Of a stretch of DNA of 64,000 nucleotides, positions 52,046-63,941 are shown piece after piece (position 1 is the first letter of the stretch; each line of letters begins with the position of its first letter). The DNA is taken from contig JAJKFH010000115.1 of NCBI GenBank assembly GCA_023333565.1, forward strand, positions 1,984,001 through 2,048,000, given 5' to 3'. Below the pieces are notes generated by a model. It was not told the DNA's origin. It did no database searches and saw only the letters and a program-made list of their open reading frames with translations. Made by a program: the position numbers and the translations under genes. This DNA is from Puffinus mauretanicus. Its lineage: Eukaryota; Chordata; Aves; Procellariiformes; Procellariidae.

Positions 52046-52670
52046 GCTGATTCGTCGACTGGAGAGCCAAGGAGTGATCAGCAAGACTCGCTCACCCTTT
52101 AACAGTCCCATATGGCCAGTGCGAAAGTCCAATGGAGAGTGGAGACTAACAGTAGACTACCGTGGCCTGAATGAAGTCACGCCACCACTGAGTGCTGCCG
52201 TGCCGGACATGCTAGAACTTCAATACGAACTGGAGTCAAAGACAGCCAAGTGGTACGCCACAATTGACATTGCTAATGCGTTCTTCTCAATCCCTTTGGC
52301 GGCAGAGTGCAGGCCACTGTTTGCTTTCACTTGGAGACGCGTCCAGTACAGCTGGAACCGACTGCCCCAGGGGTGGAAACACAGCCCTACCATTTGCCAT
52401 GGACTGATCCACACCACACTGGAACAGGATGAGGCTCTGGAACACCTGCAATACATTGATGACATCATCGTGTGGGGCAGCACAGCAGAGGAAGTTTTTG
52501 AGAAAGGGGAGAGAATAATTCAAATTCTTCTGAAGGCTGGTTTTGCCATAAAACAAAGTAAGGTCAAGGGACCTGCACAAGACATCCAGTTTTTAGGAAT
52601 AAAATGGCAAGATGGATGTCGTCAGATCCCAATGGATCAACAAAATAACAGCCATGTCCCCACCAACTAG
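51912..52670 (+). pseudogene. ERVL reverse transcriptase (copy 2)
   Basis: RT fingers and palm, open for about 250 codons. Motifs are SPIWPVRKSNGEWR, VDYRGLNEV, LPQGWKHSPTICHG and catalytic YIDD at 52452-52463. The frame ends at TAG shortly after a one-base offset near 52610, where it passes into the frame of the connection and RNase H part. From about 52322 on it is almost identical to copy 1. Confidence 0.92.
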
Positions 52671-53595
52671 CAAAAAGGAAATACAAGCTTTCTTAGGTGT
52701 TGTGGGCTTTTGGAGAATGCATATTCCAGATTACAGCCTGATTGTAAGCCCCCTCTATCAAGTGACTCGGAAGAAGAACGATTTCAAATGGGGCCCTGAG
52801 CAACAACAAGCCTTTGAACAAATTAAACAGGAGAGAGTTCATGCAGTAGCCCTTGGGCCAGTCCGGGCAGGACAAGATGTAAAGAATGTGCTCTACACCG
52901 CAGCCGGGGAGAATGGTCCTACCTGGAGCCTCTGGCAGAAAGCACCAGGGGAGACTCGAGGTCGACCCTTAGGGTTCTGGAGTCGGGGATACAGAGGATC
53001 CGAGGCCCGCTACACTCCAACTGAGAAGGAGATATTGGCAGCATATGAAGGGATTCGAGCTGCTTCGGAAGTGGTTGGTACTGAAGCACAGCTCCTCCTG
53101 GCACCCCGACTGCCGGTGCTGGGCTGGATGTTCAAAGGGAGGGTCCCCTCTACACATCATGCCACCGATGCTACGTGGAGTAAGTGGGTCACACTGATCA
53201 CACCACGGGCTCAAGCAGGAAATCCCAGTCACCCAGGAATCTTGGAAGTGATCACGAACTGGCCAGAAGGCAAAGATTTTGGAATATCCTCAGAGGAGGA
53301 GGTGACACGTGCTGAAGAGGCCCCACTGTATAATAAACTACCAGAAAATGAGAAGCAATATGCCCTGTTCACTGATGGGTCCTGTCGCCTTGTGGGAAAG
53401 CATCGGAGGTGGAAAGCTGCTGTATGGAGTCCTATACAACAAGTTGCAGAAACTGCTGAAGGAGAAGTTGAGTCGAGCCAGTTCGCAGAGGTGAAAGCCA
53501 TCCAGCTGGCCTTGGACATTGCTGAACGAGAAAAATGGCTGGTACTTTATCTCTATACTGACTCATGGATGGTGGCAAATGCCCTGTGGGGGTGA
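52612..53595 (+). pseudogene. ERVL RT connection and RNase H (copy 2)
   Basis: Open for 327 codons, the longest frame in the window. The connection region (SKKEIQAFLGVVGFWR) is followed by RNase H with Asp in FTDGS (codon 53374-53376), Glu in SQFAEV (53488-53490) and Asp in LYTDS (53560-53562). Their spacing fits RNase H. It ends at a TGA (53593-53595) after ANALWG. Sequence of the same kind continues in the same frame, so the TGA is a nonsense mutation rather than a natural end; copy 1 has it too. Confidence 0.92.
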
Positions 53596-54690
53596 TTGCA
53601 GCAGTGGAAGCAAAACAACTGGCAGCACAGAGGTAAACCCATCTGGGCTGCTGCGTCGTGGCAAGATATTGCTGCCCAAGTAGAGAACCTGGTTGTAAAA
53701 GTATGTCACATAGATGCTCACGTACCCAAGAGTCGGGCCACTGAAGAACATCAAAACAACCAGCAGGTGGACCAGGCTGCTAGGATTGAAGTGGCTCAGG
53801 TGGATCTGGACTGGCAACATAAGGGTGAATTATTTATAGCTCAGTGGGCCCATGACACCTCAGGCCATCAAGGAGGAGGTGCAACATACAGATGGGCTTG
53901 TGATCGAGGGGTGGACTTGACCATGGACGCTATTGCACAGGTTATCCACGAATGTGAAACATGCGCTGCAATCAAACAAGCCAAGCGAGTAAGGCCTCTT
54001 TGGTATGGAGGACGATGGTTGAAATATAACTATGGGGAGGCTTGGCAGATTGATTATATCACACTCCCACAAACCCACTAAGGCAAGCGCTATGTGCTCA
54101 CCATGGTGGAAGCAACCACCTGATGGCTGGAAACATATCCTGTGCTCCATGCCACTGCCCGGAACACCATCCTGGGCCTTGAAAACCAAGTCCTGTGGCG
54201 ACATGGCACTCCAGAAAGAATTGAGTCAGACAACGGGACTCATTTCCGAAACACCCTCATAGACACCTGGGCCAAAGAGCATGCCATTGAGTGGGTCTAT
54301 CACATCCCCTACCATGCACCAGCCTCTGGGAAAATCGAACAATACAATGGACCGCTAAAGAGAGCAATGGGTGGTGGGACATTCAAGCATTGGGACACAC
54401 ATTTAGCAAAAGCCACCTGGTTAGTCAACACCAGGGGATCTTTCAATCGAGCTGGCCCTGCCCAATCAAGACTCTTACGTACTGTAGATGGAGATAAAGT
54501 CCCTGTCGTGCACATAAGAAATATGTTGGGGAAGACAGTCTGGGTTACTCCTGTCTCTGGCAAGGGAAAACCCATCCGTGGGATTGCTTTTGCTTAAGGA
54601 CCTGGGTGCACTCGGTGGGTGATGCGAAAGGATGGGCAAGTCCATTGTGTACCTCAAGGGGATTTGATTTTGGGTGAACATAGCCAATGA
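53596..54690 (+). pseudogene. ERVL integrase (copy 2)
   Basis: Integrase in the same frame as RNase H. The N-terminal zinc region is at about 53700-53975 with the HECETC cysteine pair. The catalytic triad is intact: Asp 54052-54054, Asp 54229-54231 and Glu 54337-54339, with exactly 35 residues between the last two (DX35E). The C-terminal domain continues to TGA 54688-54690. Internal stops are TAA 54079-54081 (private), TGA 54121-54123 (shared with copy 1) and TAA 54595-54597 (shared with copy 1). Catalytic residues are therefore present, but the protein cannot be made whole. Confidence 0.92.
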
Positions 54691-55121
54691 ACTGAATTGT
54701 ATGATGTTAATTGTTATATGATATTGTGTATCACCATTTCTACGGTTGCTATCAACAGTATTGCAGTAAAAATCACCCAGATTAATGAAGAGTGAACTCC
54801 GATGAAACCGAAAAAGTGCAACGATGATAGAACCGGACGAGCGCAGCAATAGTGGAATCAGAACTAGCTTCAGGATGCAACAATCCAACACCACACACCA
54901 TCTCTCTTGCCCTGAAAGACTGTTCTGACAGCTGGAGCCCGAAATCATGGACTAAATGAATTCAGTGGACATTTTAGAGGGATGGCCCATAAACTAAGGG
55001 AATTATATCTGTGTATGTATACATATACAAAGACAAGAAAGCTGGTGGTGGTTAATTGGAATGTACTAGAAAATGTGAGACCTAGGCATGACATAAATGG
55101 TATAGAATAAAGAGTGGATAC
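54691..55121 (+). other. ERVL 3' noncoding region and polypurine tract
   Basis: No env or dUTPase frame is present. The last bases before the LTR, AATAAAGAGTGGA (about 55106-55118), are purine-rich as expected for the plus-strand primer; the matching sequence in copy 1 lies next to its LTR. Confidence 0.7.
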
Positions 55122-55638
55122 TGTCCTGGGATAGAGTTAAATTTCTTCCTAGTGTTGTGTTTTGGATTTAGTATGAGAAGAATGTTGATAACACACTGAT
55201 GTTTTCAGTTGATGCTAAGTACCCTGCTAGTCAAGGACAGCTTCCATGCTCTGCCAAACGCACAAGAGGCTCGGAGGGAGCATGGCTGGGACAGCTGGCC
55301 CAGCTGGCTAATGGGGTATTCCATACCATGTGACGTCATGCTCAGTATATGCATGGTAGGGGTGTTGCAGGAAGTAGCAATCGTTACTTGGTTATCGGTC
55401 AGCATAACCATCGGGTGGTGAGCAATTGCATCGTGCATCACTCATTTTGTATATTCTATCATTTTTATTATTATTTCTTTTTCGTCCTTTTCTGTTCTAT
55501 TAAACTGTCTTTATCTCAACCCACGAGTTTTTCTCACTCTTACCCTTCTGAATCTCTCCCATCCCACTGGGAGGGGGGGGGAGGAAGTGAGTCAGCGGCT
55601 GCATGGTGGTTGGCTGCCTGGCGGGTAAAACCATGACA
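55122..55638 (+). mobile_element. 3' LTR of ERVL copy 2
   Basis: Begins TGTCCTGGGATAGAG: nine bases present in the 5' LTR (TTTCAGCTA or an equivalent register) are missing, which removes part of the integrase-recognised end region. TGACGTCA is at 55331-55338 and ATTAAA at 55499-55504. It ends AAACCATGACA. It differs from the 5' LTR by roughly 30 substitutions over about 510 bases by eye. Confidence 0.93.
55331..55338 (+). promoter_or_regulatory. CRE in 3' LTR
   Basis: Perfect TGACGTCA; it could act on downstream flanking DNA. Confidence 0.5.
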
Positions 55639-55643
55639 AGGAT

Positions 55644-56724
55644 CTAGGCTGTTTTCAGCCTGAGAATGTTCAAAGCCATACTTCGTATTTTTCAATTTAG
55701 CTTCTGTTAACGAAGTGAGAAACACAGGACTACTTTCAGCATAGTTTTTATCTTATGATTGTTTAATATAAAATTTATAAACTATAATGGAAACTTGATT
55801 TGTCCCACTTTTTTTTTTTTAACCCGCGCTTTAAAAATAAAGCCACTGTGACTTTTTGAGGAGTATGTCAATTTTTAAAGGAAGTTTCTTATCTTTGTTC
55901 TTTTTGCTACGCAGCAGTAGTGGCTTTGCCTGGTGAATACAAACAGCCAAGCCTCAGAAATTTTATGCTGTATCCATCTAAGCCATATCTGTATAGTCCT
56001 ATACATTTATACAAAATCAGTAAAGGAGAAAAATCAATATAAAGGCTACAAATGAACACGTTTATTAGCTTGTATAAGTGCAACAACAGATAAGAAATCT
56101 CTGTCACAAGATAAAGTGAATGAAAACGAAAAACAAAAATGAAAGCCAGGTAGTAATGGAAAAATCTTCATTAAAATAATTAGAGCATGAAGAACTTGAG
56201 CTTCTTGTAAAAAAAAGTATGCATTTAATTTCTAAGTTGTACTCTTAAATAAAAATAAACTTTGGAAGGAATTTTACTGTCCCCTTGATAACTACCTGTT
56301 TAAAAATAAACCCCGTATCAAAATATTTGCAAGAAGAATATATAAAAAAAGGCAAGAAAAGTAAAGATTATATACTTTTCTGTCTTTAATGGAGTATTTT
56401 GTGGAAAAATATTTCCAAACTGTCGTATTTCTTGTAGTTAGTTATTTAGGATGGTTTATTAAGAAAATTCATTTGGAATATACTTCTGTTTATGGAAAGT
56501 AGTTCTCTACCAGTCCCACACATTATTTGAGTGTTTGCACACTCTATTTACTTATGAACTTTATGTTAGAAAACACAATGCTATATCACAATGCCAGGAA
56601 GGCTGGTAAGTCACCTTTGGGTTTGGTAGTTCATGAGAAAATTAAGTTTTTGTTAGGATGTTTAGTTTTCTAAGCGCTGTAACTCGGGGCGGGGGGGGGA
56701 ATCTGGGTAAAATTCATAACAGGG
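55644..56724. other. AT-rich DNA, no gene seen
   Basis: Nothing recognisable. A G-rich run (GGGGCGGGGGGGGGA) lies at about 56687-56700, close to the following LTR-like element. Confidence 0.6.
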
Positions 56725-57301
56725 TGTTGCAGAGGCTCACAAAATCAAATTAGGCATATAATAAAAAAATAAACTTTATTGAAACCAAAACTGTTTAGCA
56801 GAGAACTAACTAGAAATGAGGCTTATCAAAATCATTGAACACTCCAACATCAATAACACAGGTTCAGAACGGTGTACGAGGAATTAATACTACACAGCCG
56901 TCTTCAGAAACAAGGATCCAAAACGCACAGAATCACTCACCTATATAAGATGAGGGCTTTCAGCCTCGAGGGGTCTTCCTGGGGTGGCCCCAACCCGCGT
57001 GGAGAGCCCCCGGCTGCTGCTCCGAAGCGGACCGCCTCCGCTTGCCCTCCGGCGGGGCTCCATTTACACCCAGTCGAACCTGACCTGTGGTCAGCTCTGA
57101 TTGGCTGAGGGCCTTAACTTCGCCACTTTTCGCCTGAGCTGCACGCCCGACCAAAGCGTGTACCTGATGGTCGGCACGCGCCACCCTAAAGGTGCGAAAG
57201 TGAGGGCGTGAAAAGTGAGGACGCTGCGGCCCTAACGCCCCCGGCCTTTCGTCAGGGCGGGTGCACCTGCCACATGGGGCAAGGCTTCCCTTATCACCAC
57301 A
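56725..57301 (-). mobile_element. CpG-rich LTR-like element, family unknown
   Basis: On the minus strand it reads TGTGGTGATAAGGG (from 57301) to CTCTGCAACA (to 56725), that is TG...CA. In order it has a CpG-rich U3-like part, AGCCAATCAGAGC with a CCAAT box (plus-strand about 57093-57107), TTATATAGG (about 56942-56950), and AATAAAGTTT (about 56770-56780) about 170 bases further on. This order and spacing fit U3-R-U5 of a solo LTR. I found no matching target duplication, and a host CpG-rich promoter is the alternative. It is not related to the ERVL LTRs. Confidence 0.5.
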
Positions 57302-60244
57302 CTTCCTAATTTGGTACAAAAGAAGAGCATGATTAAACTCTTGCTTGAGTACTAATGTCTTGCTTCAGTATTTTTTTTAAAAGAAAAACCAGAAAGATGG
57401 ATTTTTATTCACTAAAAATATACACAATCCTGTGTTTAAACTTCAGTCATATGATTTTGCAATCATTAAACTACAGCAGAACTAATCATGAGCTGAAAAT
57501 TTTGCAAGGGATTAAGTACCTCACTGAATCTGGCTTTAGGAAACAGATCTCCCTCTTTTTGAAAATAGTACTTTACTTTTAAGCTACAAATCAATTTCCC
57601 TGCAGATTATTTTTGTCTAACTGTACAGGTAGAAACTTTTCAGAAGTGAACCAAATATTGTCATGAATTCATTATTTTAATGAATCATTCTTGTTAACAG
57701 TCAGCTCTAACATTTTTCCATTTTCACACATTTTATTTTGAAATACCATTGAAAAGCTGAACTAGGCTTATGTGCACAAAAATTCTTACTAGTCTTGTTA
57801 TTTATGTTGATTTCTATCTTGTTTTTTTTTTGTTAAGTCAGAAAGTGCAGTCTTCTAAAACGTAATTGGACTATGTGACTAAAAAAGACAAGAGCCAAAA
57901 TGAAGTTAACACCTGAACAAATTCCTCCAGATCACAGCAGTGAATTAGTAAATCTAATGAAGCTTCAAAGTAATAATTGGTAAACATTTGCTTTGTACTA
58001 GACACCTCTCTAAGTATCAAAACATCAAATCATTAGAACCACTTAAAAATGGAATTCAAATTTATTAACTCCTTGGCAGACACAGCATCTAATGTTTCTA
58101 CTCCTGCCAGGACATGCACAGAAAACAGGTTGATTTGGAACATAAAAAGCATAAAATAATACATGTAAATTAATCCAACGTTGTTGCTGTTAATGCAAAA
58201 ATTAAATAAATCAGGATGCACAGTAGAGCAACACTAAAGGTGGCTTTTGAAAACCTAGTGGTAGTATCCATTTGACAGAAGCAAAGTAGAGATTTTGGGG
58301 AAACGGAAGGTAAGAGATCTTCAAACAAAACTGAATTAAAACATTTACATTTTATATCTTCTAAAAAGAAAAAAAAAACATCAGGAAAGATCAGAAATGC
58401 TGGAAGAATCAGCATGAAATAACAATTTGTTTTATCAAATGTGATGAGAAATAAATTCTTTTTTTCCATGATACTTAAGCTATTAACCCTTTAGCCTTGA
58501 GGAATGAAGCTAAAAATTAATGTGTATCCCATTTTGTATGGTCACAGGTTGTGTTGCTTTTCTGTAGATTTTCATAGGTTAACAGTATTATGATCAGCAT
58601 TTTAGCTGATTTATGATGAGTATTTTAGCTGATTTTTTTAAGAAGTTTTAACTGTACTCTCTTAACAGGAAATCAATCAAACTGCATATTTATATAGTTT
58701 AAGTTTGTTTAAGTCACTGCAGAAAACAGAGCCAACAGCAATATCTCAGTTGTCATCAACGACAGCTTGGGCTTTCCTATACAGCAGCTACTGTTCGAGA
58801 TTTTATGATTCATAATGTAACTTCATGGTATAGCCCTGTTCCACAACATTATTCCCTAATACAAAATTGATCCATTTATCGCTTCATAAAATCTGATCAC
58901 ATTAGGGCTATTTCCTTAAAAATACCTAACCAGTTACTGGGCCCTGTAAGACACAGCCGCGTTGGGTTAGAACAGAGCTATGCATTCAGTATGAAAGCCT
59001 TCCTGCCAGTGTGAAACTTTTGGTATGAGAGAAGGTGTGAGAGACGATATGTTCTAAGGAAGTATGTGTTTATGTACATTTACTCACTAAAGGAATGAAG
59101 TGGACAAAAAGGGGGGAAAAGAGAGGACAGATGCACTTTGTGTCTGTATTTGAAGGAAGGACAGACTCTTCAAAGTAAGACATTACAGCTTAATGTAGAT
59201 TTTTGTTACTAGATCAAAATATCTTGCCAAAGTTTCAAAAGTATCAGATTTCCTAGGTTAACGCCTGGTGAACATAGTTTTTCATCTGATACCAATGATA
59301 ATTTTCTGTTTGATCTAGTGTACTACCAGTAAGGCCTGCAGAGTTTCTTGCTTCTGGAAAATTAGGTACAGAAATCCCAAAGCATGCTGTTCCACAGTCA
59401 GCTGAAGAATAAAACCCAGCAATAAAACTCTGCAAAGTTTTAATTGCTGATCTCAAATATGGGCCAGATTTAGCTAATAATATGCCTAAATAACTGATCT
59501 ATAGTTTGGGGATAAAATTGTGGGAAATTCATAGGTGGGTTTTCTTTTGTTTGGATTTGGTTTTTTTTTAATTTACATTAAATCAGTTGTGTGTTTAACT
59601 ATATAAAGGATTTGGCACTAGTGTCTGAATAGAAAGTGCTGAGTTTCACAGAGCTCTAACCAGTTGTGGGAAATCTAATTTTCTTTCACTGTGAAGGTAT
59701 TGGAGTTCTATGGAAAATTCTGTACACTGTAATAATAAAACTGCTAAAGTTGATCCCTTCCCCGAATGAAAAATGCTGTGTGGTGCCACCTACAGATAAA
59801 AAAAAATGTTCAAAGGAAAAACTAATTTCTCCTCTGTCACCACAAACATCACATCACATATTACAGACCAAGTATCTCAAAAGAGTCTAATCCAAAAACT
59901 TCAGGAATCCTTCTGCTGATTGCACTGGATTTTGGATTGGGCCCCTAGAGAGGGTCATCCTGGTGTGGATGCTCTACTGTGGTCTATGTATCACACTGGC
60001 AGATTTACTCATGCAATTTCAAGATACTCAGTGGCAGCACAGATGAAAGCACTTCAGAATAGAAATAGAAAGCAATGCTGTAACTGATTGAATACATTAT
60101 GTGGGTGACAGGCCCAAGCCACAATGATTTTGTTTGTGACTTTGTATATCCTGTTCACCAGTCTTTACATTGCTATTTACACTGGAGGTTTTATTTATAT
60201 ATATATAATTAAAAATACATAGTATATTATATATCATAATCCAA
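57302..60244. other. AT-rich DNA, no gene seen
   Basis: No recognisable exon or element. Just before CR1-C there is a TA-rich run (about 60190-60240). Confidence 0.6.
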
Positions 60245-61819
60245 AGGGAAGTGGTTAGCAGCCTGCTACACCACTTAGACACACACAAGTCTATGGGGCC
60301 AGATGGGATCCACCCAAGGGTAGTGAGGGAGCTGGCGGAAGTGCTCAGCAAGACACTTTCAATCATTTATCAGCAGTCCTGGCTAACCAGGGACATCCCA
60401 GTTGACTGGAGGTTAGCAAATGTGACGCCCATCTATAAGAAGGGCCAGATGGAGGATCTGGGGAACTGCAGGCCTGTCAGCCTGACCTTGGTGCTGGGGA
60501 AGATTATGGAGCAGATCATCCTGAGTGCCATCACACAGCATGTACAGGACAACCAGGTGATCAGGCCCAGTCAGCATGGGTTTATGAAAGGCAGGTCTTG
60601 CTTGAATAACCTGATCTCCTTCTATGACAGGATAACCCATTTAATGAATGAGGGAAAGGCCGTGGATGTTGTTTGCCTGGACTTTAGTAAAGCCTTTGAC
60701 ATTGTTTCCCACAGCATTCTCCTGGAGAAACTGGCTGCTCACGGCTTAGACAGGCGTACTCTTTGCTGGGTAAAAACTGTCTGGAAGGCCGGGCCTAAAG
60801 AGTTGTGGTGAACGGAGTTAAATCCAGTTGGCGGCCGGTCACGAGCGGTGTTCCCCAGGGCTCAGTGTTGGGGCCGGTTCTGTTTAATCTCTTTATCAAT
60901 GATCTGGATGAGAGGATGGAGTGCTCCCTCAGTAAGTTTGCAGACGACACCAACTTGGGCAGGAGTGTTGATCTGCTGGAGGGTAGGAAGGCTCTGCAGA
61001 GGGACCTGGACAGGCTGGATAGATGGGCTGAGGCCAACTGTATGAGGTTCAACAAGGCCAAGTGCCAGGTCCTGCACTTGGGTCACAACAACCCCATGCA
61101 ACGCTACAGGCTTGGGGAAGAGTGGCTGGAAAGCTGGCCCGGCGGAAAAGGACCTGAGAGTGTTGGTCAACAGCTAGCTGAATATGAGCCAGCAGTGTGC
61201 CCAGGTGGCCAAGAAGGCCAATGGCATCCTGGCCTGTATCAGAAATAGTGTGGCCAGCAGGAGTAGGGAAGTGATCGTGCCCCTGTACTCGGCACTGGTG
61301 AAGCCGCACCTCGAACACTGTGTTCAGTTCAGTTTTGGGCCCCTTACTACAAGAAGGACATTGAGGTGCTGGAGTGCATCCAAAGAAGGGCAATGAAGCT
61401 GGTGAAGGGTCTAGAGTACAAGTCTTGTGAGGAGTGGCTGAGGGAACTGGGACTGTTTAGCCTGGAGAAAAGGAGGCTGAGGGGAGATGGTATAGCTCTC
61501 TACAACTACCTGAAAGGAGGTTGTAGTGAGGTGGGTGTCGGTTTCTTCTCCCAAGTGATACGATGAGAGGAAACGGCCGCAAGTTGCGCCAGGGGAAGTT
61601 TAGATTGGATATTAAGAAAAATTTCTTCACTGGAAGGGTTGTCAAGCCTTGGAATAGGCTGCCCAGGAAAGTGGTGCAATCACCATCCCTGGAGGTATTT
61701 AAAAGACATGCAGATGTTGCACTTACGGACATGGTTTAGTGGGACTTGGCAGTGCTAGGTTAACGGCTGGACTTGATGATCTTAAAGGTCTTTTCCAACC
61801 TAAATGATTCTATGATTCT
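60245..61819 (+). mobile_element. CR1 LINE, 5'-truncated (CR1-C)
   Basis: Starts in the region before RT and runs to the tail AACCTAAATGATTCTATGATTCTAT at 61795-61819. Both flanks are TA-rich, so it landed in a TA-rich tract, and the duplication is hard to define there. It has the same general structure as CR1-A but lies on the plus strand. Confidence 0.93.
60251..61735 (+). pseudogene. CR1 ORF2 remnant (RT, broken)
   Basis: Reverse transcriptase of CR1. The first frame (60251-60811) has NCRPVSLTLVLGKIMEQ, GFMKGRSCLNNL and VVCLDFSKAFD. After a frame change near 60800 the second frame (60805-61248) has [21 protein letters not shown] and the catalytic FADDT (60937-60951), then [14 protein letters not shown]. 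The C-terminal domain (LEHCVQF, then a block ending KRRLRGD) is split over two more frames to about 61566. The catalytic residues are kept. Confidence 0.9.
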
Positions 61820-62245
61820 ATATAAGAAACTATATATTATTATATAATATAATCTATAATACATAATACATAATATGCAATATATAAAAATGTAAGTAAA
61901 CTTGAAATTTTAATGAAGTAGATTTTTTTATTATGCACTTCCTCTGCTTTAATTGTGTTTTTATGAACTGCTACAGTGCCTTAAGCTTTGCAGTAAGGGG
62001 GTACTTTTATATAAGATCATCATAATAACTTTTATTTAACTGATGTAAGTACCAATTGCATTAATTTTGGTTTCTCAGTCATATGGGCAAAAATTTGAAG
62101 GTGCTAGATTTATAATTTTGGGGCAATATTGTAAAACCCCGACCTTTACCCATCCCTCATATCAATTTCATCCATCCCCAGCTGCATCACCAGGAATCCT
62201 AAATGTCACTTCTCCACAGAAAGAAGCTGAGCACCAACCGGTCAC
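61820..62245. other. TA-rich DNA between two CR1 fragments
   Basis: Imperfect TATAATA repeats at 61825-61885, then unassigned DNA. Confidence 0.6.
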
Positions 62246-63183
62246 TGTCTCCTATAACATCCTCATTGACAATCTCATAAAGCACAGACTAGATAAGTGG
62301 ACAATGAGGTGGAATGAAATCTGGCTCAACCACTCCTCAAGTGGTTGTGAGCAGTGGCACGAAGTCCAGCTGGAGGCTAGTCATTAGTGGTATGCTCCAG
62401 GGGTTGATATTGAGGCCAATGCTGTTTAACATCTTCATTAACAACCAGGATGATGGGATAGTGCACCCTCAGCAAGTCTGCAGACAATACAAAACTCGAG
62501 GAGTGGTTGATAATAGCACATGGTTATGCTGTTATTCAGGACATTGACAGGCTGAAGAAATGGGCAGACAGGAGCCTTATCAAGTTCAACAAAGGGAAAT
62601 GCAAAGTCCTATACCAAGGAGGAATAACGCTATGGCTGGAAAGCAGCTCTGAAGAGAAGGACTTGGTGGTCACAGTGGACACCAATGTGACCACATGCCA
62701 GAAATGTGTCCTTGCATTAAAGAAGGCCAACAGCATCCCGAGCTGCATCAGGAAGAGCAGTGTAACAAGCAGGTGGAGGGAGGTGATCCTTCCTGTCTGG
62801 TAAGACCAATGGTGTGTCCAGTTCTGGGTTCCTCAGTGCAATAAAGACATAGTCATACTTTAGTGAGTCCAGGGAAGGTCTATGAAGATGATTAAGGGTT
62901 TGGAGCACCTGTTACCTGAGGAGTGGCTGAAAAAGTTGGAACTTTTTAGCCTGCAGGAGAGCAGACTTGGGAGGGGATCTCATCAATGTGTATAAATGTC
63001 TTGGGAGGAGCATGTCAAACACTGGAACAGGTTTCCTAGAGAGGGTAGCTCTCTCTGTCCTTGGGAGATACTAAAAAATAACTAGTGCAACCTGTTCTAG
63101 TTCACTCTGCTTTGAGCAGGAGAGTTGCACTAAATTATCTCCTGAGAAGCCTTCCAATTTCAACCATCCTGTGATTCTGTGGA
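62246..63183 (+). mobile_element. CR1 LINE, old and 5'-truncated (CR1-D)
   Basis: Matches CR1 from the RT block around TCTCCTATAACATCCTC to the tail CCATCCTGTGATTCTGTGG near 63183. Recognisable parts include LRPMLFNIFINNQDDG (about 62405-62460), a decayed FADD region (about 62475), KFNKGKCKVL (62580-62615) and the C-terminal helices. It has many indels and is more decayed than CR1-C. Gaps near 62990-63030 have removed part of the C-terminal domain. No frame longer than 100 codons survives. Confidence 0.88.
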
Positions 63184-63734
63184 GTGACAAAGATCAGATA
63201 TAGATTGACGCTTCAGGACTGCAGGTATTGGTGATTTGTGTCTGGGTTCATGAACCAAAAGATGGTTGGAATAATTAATTTTATTCTTATATAATGTATC
63301 CTCTTTATCTTACCATCTCATGGCTTCAACATCTAAACTGTCTGAGTCAACGTTAATTCTGTTTATAGTTATTTGAAATGAGTGCCAAAGGAGGAAAGGA
63401 TAAAAATATTTTGTGTAAGAACTACCATTTTGACTGTAGCACTGTTCTTAAAGATCTCAATCAAAATCTGCTGCTAAGGTAATCCTAGGCATGTCTGCAA
63501 TCATGAAAATGACATTATAATCCTCAGGAAGTGTCAGAAGAATTTGAAATGAAGGCTTGTTTCCTCTTTCCCCAACTCTTTGTATGATACAGACAGCACA
63601 AAAAAAAACATTACAGTGTTTGGGTTTTTTTTCCCCTTGTGTTTTCTCATGGAATTTAATGTTTTAGATACTGACCATTACTTACTTAAGATGTACTTGT
63701 ATTGTAGCTATTACGCTGTATTGGGTGTATGTGT
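63184..63734. other. AT-rich DNA, no gene seen
   Basis: Nothing recognisable. Confidence 0.6.
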
Positions 63735-63941
63735 CAAGGGGCTGGTGGTGGGGGGTCGCAGCGCGGCCCTGCGAGGCGCGGCCGGGGCTGCCCCGGCCCG
63801 GACACAGCCGGTTCCAGCCGGCTCCAACGGCCCCAGCGCAGGGCACAGCTGAGCCCCTCAGCCGCGGGCGGGCGCCTCGGGGAGAGCCCGGGTAAGGAAG
63901 GGCAAAACGCTGCCCGGCAGCCAGGGCTGAGGGGATCCGTG
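63735..63941. other. GC- and CpG-rich block next to an LTR
   Basis: About 200 bases of very GC-rich sequence begin abruptly after AT-rich DNA and end at the LTR start at 63942. It includes a CTGAG-CCC-CTCAG palindrome (about 63849-63861) and many CpGs. It could be part of another repeat, an internal piece of the retroelement, or a small CpG island. No frame in it is convincing. Confidence 0.55.

Larger units (their letters stand above)
49049..55638 (+). mobile_element. ERVL-type provirus copy 2, both LTRs present
   Basis: A class III (ERV-L-like) endogenous retrovirus, 6.6 kb: 5' LTR, leader, gag, protease, RT, RNase H, integrase, short 3' noncoding region, purine-rich tract, 3' LTR. There is no env frame, and no dUTPase frame after integrase where mammalian ERV-L carries one; only 431 bases separate pol from the 3' LTR. 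Flanks ACGAT (49044-49048) and AGGAT (55639-55643) fit a 5-bp duplication with one mismatch. All genes carry stops or frame changes. The two LTRs differ by about 6 percent by eye plus several indels, so the insertion is old. Confidence 0.95.

Noticed and set aside
54691..55121. An env or dUTPase gene after integrase
   Set aside because: The interval is only 431 bases, has stops in all frames and no recognisable motif.
56872..57319. Arg/Pro-rich coding frames in the CpG-rich element
   Set aside because: GC-rich composition keeps frames open on both strands at once; there is no domain and the LTR-like signals explain the sequence better.
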